This document shows, one piece after another, positions 25,516-37,499 of a stretch of DNA of 64,000 bases. The stretch covers positions 62,280,407 to 62,344,406 of the forward strand of contig CM047817.1 in the NCBI GenBank assembly GCA_026214975.1, written 5' to 3'. Position 1 is the stretch's first letter; each line of letters opens with the position of its first letter. The position numbers and the translations under genes are program-made. The stretch is from Gentiana macrophylla (taxonomy: Eukaryota > Streptophyta > Magnoliopsida > Gentianales > Gentianaceae). The notes under the pieces were generated by a model. The model saw only the letters and a list, made by a program, of their open reading frames with translations. It did not search any database and was not told the origin of the DNA.

Positions 25516-27424
25516 GGAGTTCAATATGATGCTCACCACATCTTTCCACTACCGTACCCAGACAATTATTGCATCCAAGACCCGGTGCATTTCAAGACAC
25601 CTCATCAATATGTGTCCACATCTCTAGCTTCTGATGATCACCCAGTACCTACTACTATTGAGTGCGAGACTTTTGCTCCCAGTCTTCCTGAGGTGACCCC
25701 GCTTTCCGAGACCATTGAGTCTCCTACATTAGCTCATGTGGGTCCTTCCATGCCATCACCATCTCGGCAGCAGTCTTCATAGGCCCCAGATTTGGCCTCG
25801 CATCCCCTGATCCAACACCTGGTGACCACCCAAGCATCCATGCAGACGGAGCTTCGAGAACACAAGCAGCTTCTTCATGAGTTGAAGGACATGATGGCCC
25901 TCCTGATCCTCGTGCATCTTCTTCAGTCCACCTCGACCTCCCGCCTTTGATCTCGTGAGCTCTTTCTACCCTTCCTTGTTTTACAATCATTTACATTGGG
26001 GACAATGTAATATTTACGCGTGAGGGCGGGTCACTTGTGTAGTTCACTTGGTTGCTATTTGAGTCTTTCGTAATAGGGTCAATAAAAAAAATTTTAAAAA
26101 AAAAGTCAATAAAAGCTGCTTAGGTAAAGTTTTAGAGTTCATGAGTCAATTCGCTTTGAGTCCATGTCTTGCTTGATTACGCCAGAAATATCGAGTATGA
26201 CTTAAAATGCATGAAAATTGGTAGTAGTCTACTTTGACATGGAAGATGCATGATATTATGTGTTTGATTCTACTTGATAAACCACACGTAAATGTGCATT
26301 GATTTTTATTGAGGATGATTGAGATTAATTGAGTAGACAACCCGTCCCGTGAGATGTTCCGCCATAATGACTCGACTACTTCACCCTCACCCAAAAATGA
26401 GCGCTTATTTTTCTCTTCCATGATTTTGTTCCTTTAGAACTTGTGTTGCATCTTATTGATATTACCATGGTACTTGCATCTACACTAAAATGATTAAGGC
26501 ACTCGCTTTTCCTTTACCCACACTTAACACCCTTACTAGCCATATATTATGCCCTCACCCCACAAAACAAAACCAAAAATTGAATAGCCCAAATCTCTAT
26601 TTTGCCCGGCCTTAAGATTAATGGGATGTTGACTATTAAATTCTAAAACTCGAATGCAAAGAAATTAAGCTTTGGGAGTCCATTTTGTGTCTTGTATATT
26701 ATTTCAAATCTCAAAAAAATCGAAAAATCAAAGGAAAAAAAGAGTCAATAAAGGAGTGCAATCTCAAAATAGCCTTCCATGTTTGTTTTAGTTCTTTGTT
26801 GTGTAATAAAAAGGGAGTGGCGTCTATATCCTCCCAAAGTATAAAGTCATGTTAGTAACTCGTTGTTAAAGAATTGTGTAGTTGTTGGATAAACCCCGCC
26901 CCCCTGAGATCACACGAGTTGATGAATTAGTAGTCACATGTTTCACTAGTTTTAATGGCCATGAACCACCTACCATGACATATATCCTATACTTATCATT
27001 TTTACCACCATTTATGTCATTTTCCTACCTTTTCCGGGCTATTCTACACCATACCTTCTTCTAAGTCCTTATGATTTGTGTGGTTGCTTTGGCGGTTGAC
27101 ATGAGATAATATACAAGCATATAGTAGGGCAATTTCATTGGAATGAGCTTGAGAGATTAACCACGTCACAAATATGAGTGTTGAGCAATTTTATCCCGTG
27201 AGGGTCTACTTGTTTGGTTGATCTCATTCTTAGTGGAAGTCTTTGTTCATGTTTAAGTGTGGTATTTTGAAAGAGGTTGACTATGTTTATATTATGCATT
27301 TGAACTATTGAAGTATAATCTATCGAGGCTCATGTACTTTGCATCCTACTTGAGATTGTTCTGTGTGTGTTCAAAGTACTTCGCTTTGAGTTGATATTTT
27401 GACTTGTTTAGTGACAAGGAAGGG
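25516..27424 (+). other. Long untranslated 3' region of the Athila-type element
   Basis: Only ORF debris at the start (to about 25970), then non-coding sequence. ACATTGGGGACAATGT at about 25993-26008 is a short palindrome-like block found behind the post-pol ORF in these elements. Nothing else is recognisable up to the polypurine tract. Confidence 0.5.
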
Positions 27425-27438
27425 TTGCTTGGGGAGTT
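27425..27438 (+). promoter_or_regulatory. Polypurine tract
   Basis: TTGCTTGGGGAGTT directly precedes the LTR start TGATAAGTCCACC at 27439. The position and purine run fit the plus-strand primer site of the element at 19322-27438. Confidence 0.6.
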
Positions 27439-28832
27439 TGATAAGTCCACCATATGTGGTTATTCGTGGATCGCTTTTGCCTACTTTAATGACTATTCTA
27501 TTATTTTCGATGATAAATTGCTTCTTTTAGACTAGATTATCATTGGGCTTTGATATCTTGCAGTATATGGTGAATCCAAGCATAAAAGGCAATGAAAATG
27601 AGCTAAAAAGGATCAAAGTCACGAAGGAATGAAGAATCACACCTGTGTGAAAGAATGAAACACGGTGTGAAAAATGCGAAACTATTCAGATTTTCTCACC
27701 GCCAACTAAATGTTTTGATTGGTGGATATAATTTCAACGTAATCTTCACTTTGAGGCACAAATTTGGATGGATTTACACTCATATTTCTAGGGGGTTTTA
27801 TTTAGAGATAAATTACACAATTTTAATTAAGGAAAGTTCCTATTTATCCTAAAATAATTTCTTAAATTGGAAAAAATCACTATCTGGGATTCATCAATAT
27901 ATCGACTATTTTCCTCTCTTTATTCATCATCATCTCCCATCCCCAAGAACAAGGATTTTTAGGTTTTGAGAATTCAAGAACGGCTTTTTCGAGGTTTGAT
28001 TATTTTATGCAATACTTTGACGGTTTATTTCTCTCTTTTCTCCTTTCTTCTATTTATTTATTTTTCTTGTCAAAGTATGAATTTTATGACTCGAATCTTG
28101 AATATTGATACGGGACGTGAGTAGATATCGCTTTCAGATTAGAGGAACCCGATATGAATATATGATGTAAAACTCAATCTTTCCTTTGTTTTATGAAATT
28201 GATGCTTATAAATTGGTTCTTGTATGCTATTCTTGTATGATTGTCTAAATTAATAGCTCAAAGGGTGAATAATCGCGATTTTACTTAGAGAAATTATTTG
28301 ATTAATTAGTGACTAAAAAAGTACCAATTAATTGATACTTTAGGAAACAAGAATTGAATATAGGGTTTTATTGGAATGAAAATTTGGTAAAACCTGATGG
28401 CATGAAATTATGGTTCTTATGGATCTAAATTTATTCTTTATCGTGGGAAACCGGTGAATTTAGTACGATCACGAATAATTCGATAGAATATTTTTGTGAT
28501 AACATTTGATAAATGCCTTTATAAGTGTAAATTTATATCTTGGGGAAATATTGTTGGTAAGTCATATAGTAGTTCCGCAGTGACTCAAATCCTAGAAATG
28601 CTTCTAAATTGAATCTCCACCTAAATCTTGAAGTTCTTGGCTTGTAGTTATATTTTCTTTTTTTTTAAGGATTTTTAGAGAAAACCTCCAAAATTTTGAT
28701 TTGTCTAGCTAATATAAATCGGGAATTGTTTGGTGATTGACTACAAGTCCTCGTGGATCGACATCCTAAGTACTACTCGATAAGCCGTGGCGCTATGTAG
28801 CATTTAGTGATTAAAGTGAAAATCACACATCA
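27439..28832 (+). repeat. Athila-type LTR with PPT before and PBS after it
   Basis: It begins TGATAAGTCC after a polypurine tract and ends at about 28832 (CACACATCA), next to a PBS. The end part (CCTCGTGGATCGACATCC, about 28750) matches the GGATCGAC block found near the end of other Athila-type LTRs in this window. Length is about 1.39 kb. It serves as 3' LTR of the element to its left and also has the layout of a 5' LTR for a now missing element to its right. Confidence 0.7.
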
Positions 28833-28839
28833 AGTTTTC

Positions 28840-28857
28840 TCGCGCCGCTGCCGGGAC
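28840..28857 (+). promoter_or_regulatory. Primer binding site, tRNA-Asp type
   Basis: TCGCGCCGCTGCCGGGAC differs little from TGGCGCCGTTGCCGGGGA, the Athila/Tat tRNA-Asp primer site. It follows the LTR end by a few bases (AAGTTTTC), as in complete 5' LTR junctions. Only about 40 bases of internal sequence remain before unrelated DNA. Confidence 0.75.
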
Positions 28858-28899
28858 TTCGTGTCCGCTTTTTCTTTTCCAGAGATTTTTGGTCGACGG

Positions 28900-30825
28900 A
28901 TCCGACAAAAATACTACTATTATGAAATTTAAATTGCAAAAATAAATTACATATTTCCTATACTCGTATAATACTAATTATACGAGCCATAATAGATCTA
29001 ACGGTAAACAAGTACCAACCACAATCCATCTCACAACCACAACATTCAATCATTCAATAAAATAAAAGATGCAATCTAATATGCAATTCCACTCCTAATT
29101 TAATTAATCATGCTCTCGATATCGTAAAAATTTAACCTTGCCTCCGATACCACATGCTGTAAGTAGTAGCACCGACCGAGACACTCGATTTTTGCATAAA
29201 TGGAAGCTTATGCGATTACGATATGAGACATAACTAATTAATCCTATAAGAAGGTTAATAGATTTACCTCAACGGAAAGAGATGAGAAATTTGACAAAAA
29301 GGAGAAGCCACAATCTTCTGGATTGTATCTCCTAGCGACGACTGGTGGACGTCGATCCTCTCCGTAGAACCTCCTCGAATATGTACAAGAAAAACCCTAG
29401 GTTTTTCTTCTTTAAATGACTAGAACAAGAAACTAATTTTTCTTCTTTTATTTGATGTGTGGCGCTAATTGTGTAGTGTGTTATTGTGTTGAGGAACTCT
29501 CTTTATATAGAAAATAACTAGTCAAGAGAGTTATCCTTTTCACACCACAAAACCTATTCCCACATGGAAAAGATATTTTTGCTACAAAATAAGAGATAAT
29601 TCCCAAAAATCAATCTTTAATTTTTCCATTAATTATCCAACAAATAGATAATTAATTACACAAATGAGATAATCTAGAAAAAAATTTCTCCCAATTTATC
29701 CTAAATGTGTGGCGCCACCTAGTCATGCCTTTTAATAGAAAATGTCTTTTTCCATTTTACATATTATTTACCAAATAAATAATATTTGTATATTCATTAA
29801 ATAGACCAACTATTTAATTTATTCTCGAGGTTTCATAAAACGAGAAAACACTCACTGCAGCCAGAGCCAACCCGGGACCATGGACTCATAACCAAGAGCT
29901 ACAATAAATTAAATAAAATATTCATCAATGTAATATTTCTACTCAACTTATTAATTCAGAATTACGCCACCATAAATCCAAATCAACTCTATCGATTATA
30001 GATATAACTTATTCTCAAAACGCCGAGTCGAGTCGATAAGTGTCCATTGATATAATCATTACATATAAACTAACCCTCCATAGACTATCCGCATCAAGTA
30101 GATTATTTCCGTAAACCTTCTTCACTACATCTTATCCTTATTTACCATTAACCCACTAGTGATCAATTATTTCATAACCAATACGAACTCCCGGATTGAT
30201 CGCCTAGATCAACAAATAAGGGATTGTCTTTCTACTTCCCGCAGAAGGAATGGATTCCATATCCGTGAGACACACACTTCTCACTCATTCCGCATTAGCT
30301 AACATGAAAGTGATTCGACCGCGCGCCTTAGCGATCCTTAACGAACACATCAAACCCTATCCTCAAACAAGTAGAGTCTCAGAATCACTTCAAGATTAAG
30401 GTTAATCCATATATGATCATCTTGTGATTTAATAAGATTTCTCAATCACGGAATCATATGGAAAACTCGACAAATCGGTCCAAATTTATATGACTCTCAT
30501 TATATATAAATGCCCCACTTAGACAACAAATGTCGTAAGGTCCGATAGACGATCACACCATAAAGTGTTCTCGACGATTAATGGTGGTTTAATCAATAGA
30601 CCCATACTTTGATTAACTTCACCACGGACTAACATTTCAAGTGCATCACCATAAACTTAATCCTCATGTGTGACACACACTAAGTTATATAGCTACATAT
30701 GATACGATTTGGGGTTTTCAGAGTGTATTAAATATAAACACGGCAAAATAATAAGATGAGAATAAATCATTATTTATTAATTCTAAAATAATTATATAAA
30801 TTGTCTTTCGGCGCTACTTCCAACA
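28900..30825 (-). repeat. Solo LTR, minus orientation, same family as 58924-60694
   Basis: On the minus strand it starts at 30825 with TGTTGGAAGTAGCGCCGAAA, matching TGTTAGGTGTAGTGCCCGAA at 58924. Further shared blocks (opposite strands) include GGTTAATGGTAAATAAGGAT, GGAATGGATTCCAT-type sequence at about 30247, TGCCCCACTTA at about 30510, and a promoter-like CTATATAAAGAGAGTTCC (minus strand, about 29500-29517) against CTATATAAAAAGAGTTCA at 60283. The inner end near 28900 is poorly defined. No ORF is present. The retrotransposon family behind this LTR is not identifiable here. Confidence 0.75.
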
Positions 30826-31638
30826 AATTACTAGCTCTAGGCCTAAGAATTCCAAGAAAGTTCAAAGGCGCTTTTCGTGGTTTTAATGGTCATATCAAGA
30901 AACTTGCTACAAGAAACATGGCTATCCACTTGGATTCTAATCAAAGAGGTTAACTTGGTATAAGAGAAACAATCAATGAAAGAAGATCAGCCCAAAACAG
31001 TCCTGCTGTACTGCTGTTTCTAGTCTTAATGCACAACAAGTTGAGAAGTTGATAGCTCATGTGTTCTCGATCCTCCTGTGACATGCGGGTTTGTCATTGG
31101 GCAACCTAATGCAAGAAATGCCTTTTTTCACCTACTACAAGAACATGTGACTTAAATGTGAAGAAGTCTCAGATAATGGATCTTGGACTCGTGCCACATA
31201 TCACATTGTTAGTTCATTAGAACTATTAAGTAATCCTAAGCCTTCTACCGCATAAAACGGGATTGCCTGACAGAACAATGTTTCATACACGATCGGACAA
31301 GTGTGGGTTAAGTCTCGCTTAGTCCAACATGATGTCTTCCGTATTCCTGGTTTTAAATATAATCCGCTGTCTTTCCTTCTTTGATTAACTATTCAAAAGT
31401 GCAAATGCTTTTTTCGCTAACAAGTGTGTTTTGCATGACAAGAACAAGAAAGTGATTGTTCAAATTGAAAGGTACAAAGGATTATATGTATGTAACAATC
31501 ACCAAGATTTCGCTTGTTAATGTTGTACAGAATAATACTTTGTCTGATAGGCTAGATGATGCTCTTTAATGGCATTATAGACTAGAACACCTACTAGATA
31601 AAATATTGCAAGTTATTAGTTCTAAATCTAAACATGTC
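30826..31638 (+). pseudogene. Copia gag-protease-preintegrase remnant (left half)
   Basis: Plus-strand Ty1/copia debris. At about 30879-30945 lies a gag zinc-knuckle region with GFNGHIKKL followed by a frame-shifted CYKKHGYP. At about 31175-31205 is the protease active-site region (a decayed WILDSGATYHI-type block). At about 31573-31600 is WHYRLEHP, matching the WHxRLGHP motif of the GAG-preintegrase domain. It stops at 31638, where a large inverted-repeat element begins. The same element resumes at 41446 with integrase, so the two halves were once contiguous. Confidence 0.75.
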
Positions 31639-32458
31639 GGCTCCGTTTGTTTTGTGTTGTAGTTTTTTTGAGAGGTTTTTTGGGAGTTTTTATTGTGTGC
31701 AAGTGGTATTATTTCATATTATTATTTTTTAATAATAAATACATATGGATGGGGTAGAAAGGGGTTGCTGTTAACGTTAATCATAATAAATGTCACCATT
31801 ATAAAGCAAAAGTGAAACAAATGGCTCTCCTTCTCTCTTCCACCTCCAGCTTTTTTTTTTTTTTTTCCTTCACATCTTCACGCTGAGAGTGTACGCATGG
31901 AGGCGCCTTGATTCACCAACATTCTTATGTGAATCGCCCAAAACAGTGTATATATGGAAATCATTCTCAACTTGTATGCTTTTCTTTGCTTGTGTTGTGT
32001 CCGCTTGTCAAAATACACAAGATCGATCCAAATTTCTATTTTTATTTTTATTATTTGGTCGATGAATAACAATCTTTGCAAACAATTTGGTCGATGAAGA
32101 ACAATCTTTTCTATTGAATTTGGGAATTAATTATATATATGGTTGCCTCGCTTAGTAAATAGGGTCGTTAATTTAGCTAGACTTTTGTTGGGAACTCTTC
32201 TAATCTAAAGTTCTAATTAGTTGTAACTCCTAATTAGTTAACACCGCCGCCATCTAATTAGTAAGCCTAAGCCACTGCTTTTGGCAACTCTCTTTGTTTT
32301 GGGAACCCTTTTAATCTATAATTAATTACGCCTAAACCTCTCGTGTTTGGCAAATCGCTTTTGTTGAACCGTATCTTGTTATTACATATGTTTGTAAGTT
32401 GCCATACACCTTTATAAGTTGCTACCGTGTTGGAAACTCTTTTTTGGAACCTAGTATA
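31639..32458 (+). repeat. Left inverted arm of the PIF/Harbinger-like element
   Basis: The reverse complement matches 39118-40703 over nearly the whole length, apart from the MITE nested in the right arm. Shared blocks include GGATGGGGTAGAAAGGGGTT (about 31747; reverse complement at about 40580), CACCAACATTCTTATGTGAA (about 31914), TCTAATTAGTAAGCC (about 32253) and AAGTTGCCATACACCTTTATAAG (about 32396, shortened). No coding function is seen. Confidence 0.9.
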
Positions 32459-33897
32459 AAAGAGAGTAACTATCAATCACGGAGATGTTTTTCCTTAACA
32501 TTTTAAGGCACGGGAGAATTGTTTTGGTGGGATTAGAGTAAATGTTATCTCAAGAGATTTATTCGGTCGCTCGAGCTTTAGCTTTGTTTTGAAATTTGAA
32601 TTAGCTGTCGATTAACCGATTCTTTTGACAAGGCAATTTTGTTTGTATTGTTTGGATTGCTATCATAAATTGTCTCCAAATGTTGGACATCTTCCTCATG
32701 TTTCCTAACATTAGCATGAACATCTCCAAAAGTGTCCTTATTCTCGCTTCTTCACTCTTTGCTTCACCTTTTCAACTTGAACATGAAACCAACCATTCCA
32801 TGTACACTTCCTTCAACAACCTTGTTCCAACTCTCCCAACCACTATTTTGAATTGATCATTGAGAGCTGCATGTTTTGGAATTTAAAAGACGATGGACCT
32901 TTGTGTTGGTCATGAACAAGATATAAGATAGAAAATCTTTTAAGGCATTGTCTCAGGCTATTCGCTTAAACATTGGTAATTTTGATAAATTTTTCGTGAT
33001 ATTATTGATTTTGACAAATTTTATGTTTAACTATGCATCATTGCCTTATCAAGAGTGTTTTATAATGCAAGATTTATGAAGAATCTATGGGAGTGAGACT
33101 TCACAAAGCGAGCCCTCCCAAAGAGAAGAGTCACCATTCGTGCATGAGTTCATGTTTCAGTCGTTTTTTCATTAATTCTTTTGTGTTGTGTTTGAAATTG
33201 TTCTTTCTCGCTTTTTCCGCTTTTTCTCAACCATTGCTCTAATATAATACCACCAAGATCATCTTCTTCAATCCAACAACCACCCCGCAATCGCTGGTAA
33301 GCTGCTATTTTTTTTTGTATTGCGATTTGAGTGCCAAGCATTAAATAGTTAACATTGTAATTTCAACTCACGTAAAGACTTTTTTATTGCGATGTCAACG
33401 CCAAGAAGGCAAATGGTCGGAAACTAACACTAACTATTTCCTCGACATTCTCGCTAGAATGTAAACGCGTGTCGGCGCCCGTATGATGGCAAAGGTCTTA
33501 CTAGTATTTTCTTGAACCATGTTGTTCATCAAACGAGGACACGGTCAAATACTAAATACACCACGGTCAAGTGAAAGAAAACATGAAGAATGAAGGCGAT
33601 TGACCGCGCTCGTGAGCGCTTTATCGGAACGCATCAAGCGTAATGAAACTCGGTTGAAAACACCATTGACGCCTCTCTCTCGAAAAATTTCATGATCTTT
33701 CGTAAGCTAATTTCTCCCAAATATGCATTACAAATATAATAGTGTCCTTATATTTTCACCAACCGGTATGTATCCAAAATGCTTCACATATGAAACAGAC
33801 ATATGACACGGTTCTATATTGCTTGTTTGTTGAAATCCTAAAAGATAAATAAAACCATGTGTGATGTCCAAAGCTTGTTCTTTATCAAAATGCCCAC

Positions 33898-33935
<38 letters not shown>

Positions 33936-34164
33936 CCTTATGATGCACTATTATTTCATTTCAACTAGATCGATGACTTTTTTTTTTGGATTACAAATTG
34001 TCATCTATGATTTATACTCTATAAATTGATTGAAAACGAATGCAAATATGCAATTTGGCTGTATTTTGTATTAGTCTCATAATATGTATTACTTTACCTC
34101 ACTTGCGTAAAATGTAAAATTTCAAAAAGTTCTTGAAGAAGGGTTTTATACGCGATGCGACGAT
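32459..34164. other. Internal part of the PIF/Harbinger-like element without clear gene
   Basis: Mostly AT-rich sequence. The minus strand at about 32880-32690 gives short coding-like fragments (LLKEVYMEWLVS, LEMFMLMLGNMRK) that might be the end of the Myb/trihelix-like ORF1 that accompanies PIF transposases. This is a weak reading. An (AAT)n microsatellite lies at 33898-33934. Confidence 0.35.
33898..33934. repeat. (ATA)n microsatellite
   Basis: Twelve uninterrupted ATA trinucleotides within the DNA transposon. Confidence 0.95.
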
Positions 34165-34731
34165 ATGAATGAGCTATGGATCGGGGAAGCGACGGTGCAT
34201 TTGCACGCAGCCTTCAACGATGCCCTTTGTCGAGCGAATGGGAACAAGAATCGCTATGTAGGGAATTCCACCATGGAGAAGCATCATCACAACCGCGAGA
34301 ATTACGGCAAAGTAAAGAGTAAAGGTAAAAGCCACACGCGCTTTGATACATGCGCTTCTCGCCGCCATACTCACGGTCACAATCGGAAAGAGCGCTCACG
34401 CTCATCGATGAATGGTTCACATTCTAGCAATGCCAACGACACGCCTATAAAAGATCGCATTGCCAGCATACCGCGCAGATGCGAGGCAAAGGCGCAACAG
34501 TATGTGTGGTCCCTTGGTCGTGTTCTTGATGAGATCATGGCGGTATGGAGGAGCTTAAAGACAACGAGGGAAACATTCTCATCGATTTTATTCAAAGCCA
34601 CGCACTTTTATGCTGGGATAACGCGTTCAAATCGCGAGGCGCTCATGCACCGCCACACAGACAAGATTGTGGTTTGTCATGGAGAATTTTCAATGATGAG
34701 AAGTGTATCTTGTCTATTTGAGTACCGATAA
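34165..34731 (+). CDS. Unrecognised 188-residue ORF inside the DNA transposon
   Basis: ATG at 34165, stop at 34729-34731. The base composition is clearly richer in G and C than the AT-rich sequence on both sides. The product is hydrophilic and basic, with a His/Lys/Arg-rich middle (residues about 38-85: MEKHHHNRENYGKVK, RRHTHGHNRKERSRSS) and a more ordinary C-terminal part (EAKAQQYVWSLGRVLDEIMA). No signal peptide, membrane segment or known motif is visible, and I do not recognise it. It may be the remnant of the transposon's accessory ORF1, a captured gene fragment, or a chance frame. It does not overlap the transposase at 37500-38940, which is on the other strand. Confidence 0.3.
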   Translation: MNELWIGEATVHLHAAFNDALCRANGNKNRYVGNSTMEKHHHNRENYGKVKSKGKSHTRFDTCASRRHTHGHNRKERSRSSMNGSHSSNANDTPIKDRIASIPRRCEAKAQQYVWSLGRVLDEIMAVWRSLKTTRETFSSILFKATHFYAGITRSNREALMHRHTDKIVVCHGEFSMMRSVSCLFEYR

Positions 34732-36476
34732 AACTATTTGCGACTTAAACATTGATTTGCAAACATTTATCCAGTAATCGCTATTCTTTGTTTGGGTACC
34801 GTTGTTGTATTTGTGAGTTAAACGTTAAACATTATTTGTAAATCGCTATTGTTTGCATTAATCATTTAACCTCTTTCGCTTTTAATCATTTAATCATCCT
34901 AGGTTTGATCGCTCAGAGAAATGTGTCCTTTCAATTTAGGAAACGAATAAAACATCGCCGATTTATTATTGATTTTGATAGTTATATCCTACGATTTATA
35001 TCATGCTCCTACACTTTTACGTGAGATTTAAAATGTATTTAACATGTCCCTACAAATAAGGTGATCCTTTGTTACATAAATATGAAAATTATTTGTATTC
35101 CAAAGAAAGGAAAAAACTTGACAAAACTTAACTCTCGCCATTACCCTCTCAAACCACAAGTTTTGGTTCAACTTGGACAAAATTTCAACATGCTTTTCTT
35201 TCACTTTCTTTGCAAACATTATTATACTTTTCCTTTCACTTTCTTTACATAAATTATTATGCTTTTGTTGGTTCTTTTCCTTTATATGTATCAGTTGATG
35301 GATGAATAAATTTTGTACAATTCTCCTCCTCTTCCTCCGCTCCCAACGGTAGTGCATTGCTTCAATTTTATTTCTTAGGTAACTATAAACATATTATTGT
35401 TTAGCAATTTTCAGACTTGTATTTCTAAATTTCCTATACTTATGTTTGTAATAACTAACGCTGAAGATACTATGTCATAATATAGATGGATCCGCTGAGA
35501 GATTATCAAGTCACCATCGATAGGATCTGCTTTGATAATGCTAGTATAATCGATTTGTTTTCGACTAATCGGATTCGGGCAATACTCATCCTCTCGCAAC
35601 GCCCACCGCCATATCCCCAACATCTCGTAAGGCATGAACAAAGGCATGTCAATGCTCCACCATTACATCCTCAACATCTCGTAAGGCGCGCGACATACTG
35701 GCAATGCTCTCATCCTAATGACCAATCGGGTTGTGTGGGATAACCACGTAAACCCTCGCCACGGGATAACAATGCACAATCTCGTAGGTAGTTTTGCTGA
35801 ATCCCGCGCTGATTGTACTTTAGAACTCGCCATAGTGTTCGAGTCATGTCACAAGATGAATGCATTGCGTGGTCAAGGACTATCGTGAACATTTCTCCAT
35901 GGCTCAATATCTCACGACGCAATCGAAAATTCACTAGAAATCTCACCGCCGACTTTATTCATCATGGTCTAAAACGAAAGGGCTGATGTGGATTCATAAG
36001 GAAATGCCGATTTAATAATGATCAACCCGAGATTCAACAAGAGGATAATGACGATGATGATCACGGGATGATGCATAATAGTTCAATCAATGTTTGTGAT
36101 TCTCTATTTTAATAAATGTGTTGAATGTCCGCTTTCAAATGTGTTTGAAGTTAGAATATCACCGACTTGTCTTGTTTGATTGTTTGTTTGTATTTTAATT
36201 TTTTTATTTAACGGATTACCTTCTTCTCTACGGTTAATAATTAACACATTTGTATTTTTTTGGATTTTATTTCAAGCATCTCAGTGTTGATATTATCATC
36301 TACTATAAGACATAATAACCAATGTGTTATAAAATATATATATAACTACAAAACAGAGAAATAAGAAAGCACGACTCAAGTGATTGTATTAATGCTAAAA
36401 AGCAATCAAAAGAAGACATTGAACCAAGTTTTCTATCTTATCATTCCTTCTTATTATTATCTTTACTTAGCTACAA

Positions 36477-36478
<2 letters not shown>

Positions 36479-36555
<77 letters not shown>
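36479..36555. repeat. Compound (CA)22(TA)16 microsatellite
   Basis: An uninterrupted CA run to 36522, followed by TA to 36555. ORFs crossing it (Thr-His or Ile-Tyr repeats) are artefacts. Confidence 0.95.
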
Positions 36556-36560
<5 letters not shown>

Positions 36561-37393
36561 CTGCCATACCCGCCTCAAAATGGTCCAGCTTTTAATCTCT
36601 ACTGCTGAACATGTACATAAATGATTGTATGTGCTACGATCATTTTTTTTTAATACACTATAACTAATATGTACTTTAACACACATAATCAACTCTTTTT
36701 AACCTACTAAACATGCAACCCTTTTGCCTAAAAAAATAACAAAACAAAACTTCATTCAATCATTTTTTTATCCTCGATGATCGATCATCAATCACCAAGA
36801 CTTTTTATTTTTAAATTATTAAAATACGCTGACTTTTCAGATTTATTTTATTTTTATAAACTAATTTTGATTCTAACGCTTTTTTTTTTTTTATATCTAC
36901 ATAATTTGCTTCGATAGTTCCTCCGATAGATGATTGTGGCTGATTATAAAACTCTAAACCTTGAATTGATTCTTCACAATCGATCATAATTTCTACTAAA
37001 TTAACAAATATTTTTTTATGCAATCGGTAATCGATAATTGAAGGTGAAAGAAGAAGGGAAAAGAGATAAGAGAAAGAAGAATATATAAGTTATAAAGGTC
37101 CAATAAATATTTTTGGTCAATTGAATCCAAAACATATATGTGCCATCGCTGTAGAAAATGTTCGTGATCTCAAGATTATTAAATGGACTCCAAAAAATTA
37201 AAATGTGTGTCAATTGTTTTTTTTTTTGTGCGCTTTTTTTTTTTTTTAGTTGATGATTTCATCAAGTTAAAATCTTTTATGGTACACAATATATAATAAT
37301 ACATCACATCAATTTAACGGTTTATATTATTTTAAAAATGATCCAACGGTAAATTGATAAATTTAGCTTTTCTATAATCGATCGACTCAGTAG

Positions 37394-37396
<3 letters not shown>

Positions 37397-37450
<54 letters not shown>
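37397..37450. repeat. (TA)27 microsatellite
   Basis: Uninterrupted TA dinucleotides just downstream of the transposase remnant in transposase orientation. Confidence 0.95.
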
Positions 37451-37451
<1 letters not shown>

Positions 37452-37499
37452 CACGACTAAATTGAAGAAACAATACTTCTATTAAAATGCACACGATAA

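Larger units (their letters stand above)
34732..37499. other. Non-coding middle of the DNA transposon
   Basis: No gene is supported. A plus-strand ORF at 35486-35743 (85 residues) contains a short repeat, YPQHLVR and HPQHLVR, and has no recognised domain. GC content rises again around 35490-36000. Two large microsatellites lie at 36479-36555 and 37397-37450. Confidence 0.45.

Noticed and set aside
34165..34731. Reading the GC-richer ORF as the PIF/Harbinger ORF1 (Myb-like) protein
   Set aside because: No trihelix or SANT signature (spaced Trp residues) is visible, so it is left as unrecognised.
35486..35743. 85-residue plus-strand ORF with a YPQHLVR/HPQHLVR repeat
   Set aside because: Short, without a recognisable domain and next to stops in all frames. 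The repeat reflects a small DNA duplication (CCCCAACATCTCGTAAGGC-like).
36380..36692. ORFs with Thr-His, Val-Cys or Ile-Tyr repeats
   Set aside because: They are translations of the compound CA/TA microsatellite.
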